Source: Flavobacteriales bacterium
Lineage (GTDB): Bacteria > Bacteroidota > Bacteroidia > Flavobacteriales_E > Vicingaceae
Assembly: GCA_905339165.1 (NCBI GenBank)
Contig: CAJPFH010000031.1
Span: 39,144 to 103,143, forward strand
Direction: 5' to 3'
DNA: 64,000 nucleotides
Below the pieces are notes generated by a model. It was not told where the DNA came from. It searched no databases and worked only from the letters and a program-made list of their open reading frames with translations. Below are positions 62,023-64,000 of the stretch, in pieces. The position numbers and the translations under genes were made by a program. Each line of letters starts with the position of its first letter. The stretch's first letter is position 1.

Positions 62023-63468
62023 ATGAATAAATCCATTTTTGTTTTTTGTATTTGCCTGTGTGTAGGCATTAGATTATTTGCCCAAAAACCCGATATTAAA
62101 CGCACTTATCATTGGTACTTTGGAGAGAAAGCAGGACTCGATTTTAGTAATAACAATGTTGTAAAAGATGTGTCTTCGCAGATGAATGCCATTGAAGGAT
62201 GTGCAACAATTAGTGATACTTGTGGTAATTTACTTTTATACTCTAATGGCGATACCGTTTGGAATTACAACCACCAAATTGTTTTAAATGGAACAGGTTT
62301 AATGGGATGTTATAGTAGTACACAAGCTGTAGCTATTGTACCCCAACCATTAAACGATAGTTTATTTTATGTTTTTACAACTGATTGTGGTGAAAATGCT
62401 GGTGCAAATGGCTTAAGATATTCCGTGATAAACATAAACGGAAATAGTGGTAATGGTGAAATTATTTTAAAAAACCAATTACTCTACCAACCTTGCAGCG
62501 AAAAAATGACAGTTACCCATCATGCAAACGGAACCGATTATTGGATAGTGTCTCATGAATATTATTCTTCCCGATTTTTCTCATATCAATTGTCATCTAC
62601 TGGAATTTCACTTCCTGTAATAAGTATAGAAGGTGTAAATACTTATCAATTTGGTAGTGGGCAATTGGCTATTTCTCCTAATGGATCTAAAATAGCAACA
62701 TCCTATTATTTGCCCAATGTATTTGAGGTTGATACATTAGAGATATACGATTTTGATAATACTAGTGGTATTATAAGTAATACAATTAGTTTACAATTAG
62801 ACACTTCTGATCAAGCTTACGGAATATCATTTTCTCCAAATGGAAATATTTTATATGCAGCTACTTTCAATTCTAATGGAGATTTACTTACCCAATTGTG
62901 GCAATACGATGTTTCGAGCAATAACCAAACAACCATTCAAAATTCTAGAACAGAGATTTTCAATTCTATGAATCATTGGTTGTACCAAATGCAACTGGGA
63001 GTAGATGGTAGAATATACATTGCTAAAGATGGGACTCAGTTTGCCGATTCTTTAGGGGTAATTAATTTCCCAAACCAATTAGGTAGTGCTTGTGGTTTCT
63101 CGTTAAATGAGTATGATTTTAGTGGTTATGAATTGTCTGTAGGATTACCCAATTTTCCAAATTCCTATTTTAATAATACCAGTTGGCTACCTAACTGTTC
63201 AGTTGGTATTTCAGAATTAACCGCAGATAATAAACTTATAATGTACCCTAACCCAGCAAGCAATTATGTGGTGATAGAAGCAGTATCCGACATGGATTTT
63301 GCCAACTTAAAAATTACTAATATACAAGGAAAAGATATTCCTATAAAAATAATATCTCAAAATCAAAACTCCATAGTGTTAGATATTACAAATCTTAGCA
63401 ATGGTTTATATTTTATAATTATTAATAATCAAAACCTTTCTTTCACTCACAAATTTTTAAAACTCTGA
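62023..63468 (+). CDS. T9SS type-A-sorted exported protein with a beta-propeller-like body
   Basis: A 481-residue protein. Signal peptide SIFVFCICLCVGIRLFAQ. The body (~25-390) starts YHWYFGEKAGLDFSNN and has several propeller-like strands (FGSGQLAISPNGSKIAT, YGISFSPNGNILYAATF, LGVDGRIYIAKDG). This is a Bacteroidota family in which the propeller is usually linked to a sorting domain. The last ~75 residues are a type-A sorting domain (LIMYPNPASNYVVIEA, then LSNGLYFIIIN). A product of unknown role, displayed or secreted by T9SS. The next gene starts 4 bp after its TGA stop. Confidence 0.82.
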   Translation: MNKSIFVFCICLCVGIRLFAQKPDIKRTYHWYFGEKAGLDFSNNNVVKDVSSQMNAIEGCATISDTCGNLLLYSNGDTVWNYNHQIVLNGTGLMGCYSSTQAVAIVPQPLNDSLFYVFTTDCGENAGANGLRYSVININGNSGNGEIILKNQLLYQPCSEKMTVTHHANGTDYWIVSHEYYSSRFFSYQLSSTGISLPVISIEGVNTYQFGSGQLAISPNGSKIATSYYLPNVFEVDTLEIYDFDNTSGIISNTISLQLDTSDQAYGISFSPNGNILYAATFNSNGDLLTQLWQYDVSSNNQTTIQNSRTEIFNSMNHWLYQMQLGVDGRIYIAKDGTQFADSLGVINFPNQLGSACGFSLNEYDFSGYELSVGLPNFPNSYFNNTSWLPNCSVGISELTADNKLIMYPNPASNYVVIEAVSDMDFANLKITNIQGKDIPIKIISQNQNSIVLDITNLSNGLYFIIINNQNLSFTHKFLKL

Positions 63469-63472
63469 AATC

Positions 63473-64000
63473 ATGAAAAAACTAATTTTTTATTTTACTG
63501 CAACTTACTTAATACTAACTTACTTTTCTTCCGCTTATGGGCAATGGAACACAAATGGAATTCTAACAGGTAGATATGTCGAAACAGATAATTTTCCCCC
63601 TCCTTTTAATATTAGAAGTGTTGGTATTGGTAATTTCACTAGTAATGGTGCTCTCACAAATGCTTTTTTACATGTGAATTCAAATTATTTATTGCTACCT
63701 TCAAATGGTTCTATAACCTCATTAGGCGAAGTCTTCCGTACCACAGGACCTTCCACCAATGTAAATGCATGGCGTATGTTTACGGGTGCAGGTAATGGTA
63801 TAGAAAGGTTTTCGATAACCGTGCCCGCTAATAGCAATAATACTGTTTTACAAACCCAACAACCCGGCAGCAGCATCATCATTAATACCAATGGCACCAA
63901 CGAGCGTGCCCGCTTTAACCAAGATGGAAACTTAGAAGTGCGAACTCCCATAAGCAACCCTTACCCTCCGGGTATTGCTTACGACATAAATGCTAAAGTG
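63473..64000 (+). CDS. Exported protein, 3' end cut by window
   Basis: An ATG at 63473 opens a frame that stays open to the end of the window (176 codons). It begins with a signal peptide (LIFYFTATYLILTYFSSAYG), followed by a beta-rich region with GNGIERFSITVPANSNNT, GSSIIINTNGTNERARFN and NLEVRTPI. Repeated short strands of this type occur at the start of trimeric or beta-helical fibre-like proteins in Bacteroidota, often with a C-terminal chaperone or sorting domain, but the end is not visible. It is 4 bp after the T9SS cargo gene and probably cotranscribed. Confidence 0.75.
   Translation, partial: MKKLIFYFTATYLILTYFSSAYGQWNTNGILTGRYVETDNFPPPFNIRSVGIGNFTSNGALTNAFLHVNSNYLLLPSNGSITSLGEVFRTTGPSTNVNAWRMFTGAGNGIERFSITVPANSNNTVLQTQQPGSSIIINTNGTNERARFNQDGNLEVRTPISNPYPPGIAYDINAKV

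Overview
The window is chromosomal DNA from an AT-rich member of the Bacteroidota. The evidence is two kinds of type IX secretion (T9SS) C-terminal sorting domain, a PorP/SprF protein, a PorE-like TPR/beta-propeller protein, Bacteroidota-only families (DUF3822, DUF4476), -7 promoter boxes of the form TAnnTTTG, and start sites that mostly lack a Shine-Dalgarno sequence. I cannot place it below phylum from sequence alone. I see no tRNA, rRNA, CRISPR array, prophage or insertion sequence.

Region 1 (1-9.9 kb) is a dense housekeeping block. It holds the end of an rRNA m5C methyltransferase gene, then cdsA, ftsH, rsfS, birA, a SRPBCC protein, pyrE and a NUDIX hydrolase, and an operon of a hypothetical protein, DUF3822, rsmD, coaD and a thioredoxin-fold protein that has lost its CxxC. 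Region 2 (10.1-16.5 kb) has a RecD/Pif1-like helicase facing a seven-gene minus-strand operon that looks like a nitric-oxide and Fe-S repair module: ScdA/RIC, a CopD-like protein, hemerythrin, DUF1858/DUF2249, a NnrS/COX1-like membrane protein, a MIP18-type Fe-S factor and a three-Cys Rrf2 regulator. A -7 box and a perfect 14-bp-arm dyad lie in front of it.

Region 3 (16.5-33 kb) is the accessory, surface-protein part. PorP/SprF follows a 1610-residue secreted protein with ten ~88-aa repeats. After a MogA-like gene comes a tandem array of three modules. Each module pairs a type-A-sorted beta-helix protein with a type-B-sorted protein. The big beta-helix gene is intact in module 1 (28.5-32.7 kb), reduced and interrupted by one TGA in module 2, and reduced to its sorting domain in module 3. 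The type-B partner is intact in all three. REP-like repeat arrays flank module 3, and homologous blocks in the modules are exactly collinear, which points to recent duplication or gene conversion.

Region 4 (32.8-43 kb) returns to core genes: YebC, a DUF2779 protein with two nuclease-like domains, a small membrane protein, ffh, a cold-shock protein, an operon with hemN, hemG and a YdcF-like protein behind two exported unknowns, and an orphan ParA. Region 5 (43-60 kb) is envelope and signalling: an outer-membrane barrel with TSP3 repeats, a disrupted T9SS cargo gene, DUF2279, an M15-like peptidase, a TPR-SpoIIE phosphatase, a PorE-like protein without OmpA domain, a cardiolipin-synthase-like PLD, a PorT-like barrel, an M23-LysM peptidase, an M19-like dipeptidase beside a catalytic-domain-only SpoIIE phosphatase, DUF1573 and an S41 protease. 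Region 6 (60.4-64 kb) has a DUF4476 protein, a 750-bp repeat-rich gap, a type-A T9SS cargo protein and the start of another exported protein that runs off the window.

The likeliest source of new biology is the decaying three-module T9SS array at 23-33 kb. Next are the NO/Fe-S repair operon with its candidate operator and the M19-dipeptidase/SpoIIE-phosphatase pair. Reading was by eye; domain calls rest on recognised motifs, not on searches.
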